64,000 nt of DNA from Bedellia somnulentella (Eukaryota; Arthropoda; Insecta; Lepidoptera; Bedelliidae), in assembly GCA_963576735.1 (NCBI GenBank), contig OY755187.1, positions 4,836,001 through 4,900,000 of the forward strand. Direction: 5' to 3'. The notes under the pieces were generated by a model, which made no database searches, was not told where the DNA came from, and was given only the letters and a program-made list of their open reading frames with translations. Shown here piece after piece: positions 63,641-64,000 of the stretch (positions are counted from its first letter, which is position 1; each line of letters starts with the position of its first letter). Both the position numbers and the translations under genes were made by a program.

Positions 63641-64000
63641 TAATAAAGTAATATTTAAAATCTATAACATTGTACATAATTATGAAATAATGTGAAAAGA
63701 TAACGTAATGAACAGTACATGAAATTATTTTCTATTAGAAAATAAATGACAGAAATAATAAAAAATAAAAAATAAGACAACATAATTAAATGACTAAAAT
63801 AATAATAATAATAATAAATTAATTTAACAGAACAGAAGAGATAATTATAGTGAAACACATAAATTTAAGCATTTTTTGCGGAAATTACATAGTGAATTGT
63901 AAGTATATCAGGTTTATATTGTAAAACCACCTGAACAAATTCATCACCACAGGTGTTTAATGATTGAGCGTTATGTAAACTAATAGTAAATAAACAGTTT

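Overview
The window looks like a lepidopteran (moth or butterfly) nuclear contig. It is AT-rich and intron-bearing, and it carries the repeat types usual in Lepidoptera: RTE- and CR1/Jockey-type LINEs, several SINE families, Helitrons, mariner and hAT elements. No rRNA gene, CRISPR array or prokaryote-like gene-dense block was seen. Host coding sequence is sparse and split into short exons; most of the DNA is repeats inserted into other repeats.

Host genes. Three paralogous secreted-protein genes were assembled from the sequence, each with five coding exons, GT-AG introns and the same intron phases (1, 2, 1, 1). Gene 1 is on the minus strand (27760 down to 16419, 228 aa), gene 2 on the plus strand (35299 to 39568, 231 aa) and gene 3 on the minus strand (62646 down to 55754, 239 aa). 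All have a signal peptide and fit a divergent juvenile-hormone-binding-protein/takeout-like (JHBP domain) family. Genes 1 and 2 are a close, divergently transcribed pair; gene 3 is more distant and keeps more of the canonical JHBP pattern. Their introns hold most of the mobile DNA.

Layout. 1-16 kb: SINE copies, RTE 3' ends, one Helitron, a LINE broken by two later insertions (8.0-10.7 kb), and a minus-strand LINE with a long open RT frame (10.7-12.9 kb). 16-28 kb: gene 1, with a mariner relic in intron 4 and, in intron 3, an RT-coding LINE fused to a 312-bp hairpin. 28-35 kb: LINE fragments and a frameshifted RTE element. 35-40 kb: gene 2. 40-55 kb: a deleted hAT element with exact 8-bp target duplication, an intact tRNA-derived SINE, a minus-strand LINE, two head-to-tail Helitrons, a hAT-type MITE, and a CR1-like LINE with an intact PHD-finger ORF1 but an internally deleted ORF2. 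55-63 kb: gene 3, with a tandem-repeat block, a SINE with both tRNA and 5S-like promoter motifs, a Helitron helicase relic and a perfect 159-bp inverted repeat in intron 3. 63-64 kb: LINE scraps.

Repeat names used below. Family A: about 250 bp, roughly three dozen full or partial copies, tail of TATG units. Family B: about 370 bp, tRNA-derived, tail of TATGT units. Family C: about 205 bp, containing a near-complete tRNA cloverleaf. Families A and B share with the local RTE LINE a 3' terminal module (CTCTG, a short hairpin of C and G runs, then CGTGA and a short-unit tail), which suggests they are copied by RTE reverse transcriptase. No wholly new system was proved; the strongest leads are the JHBP-like gene cluster, the shared 3' module and the two large inverted repeats.
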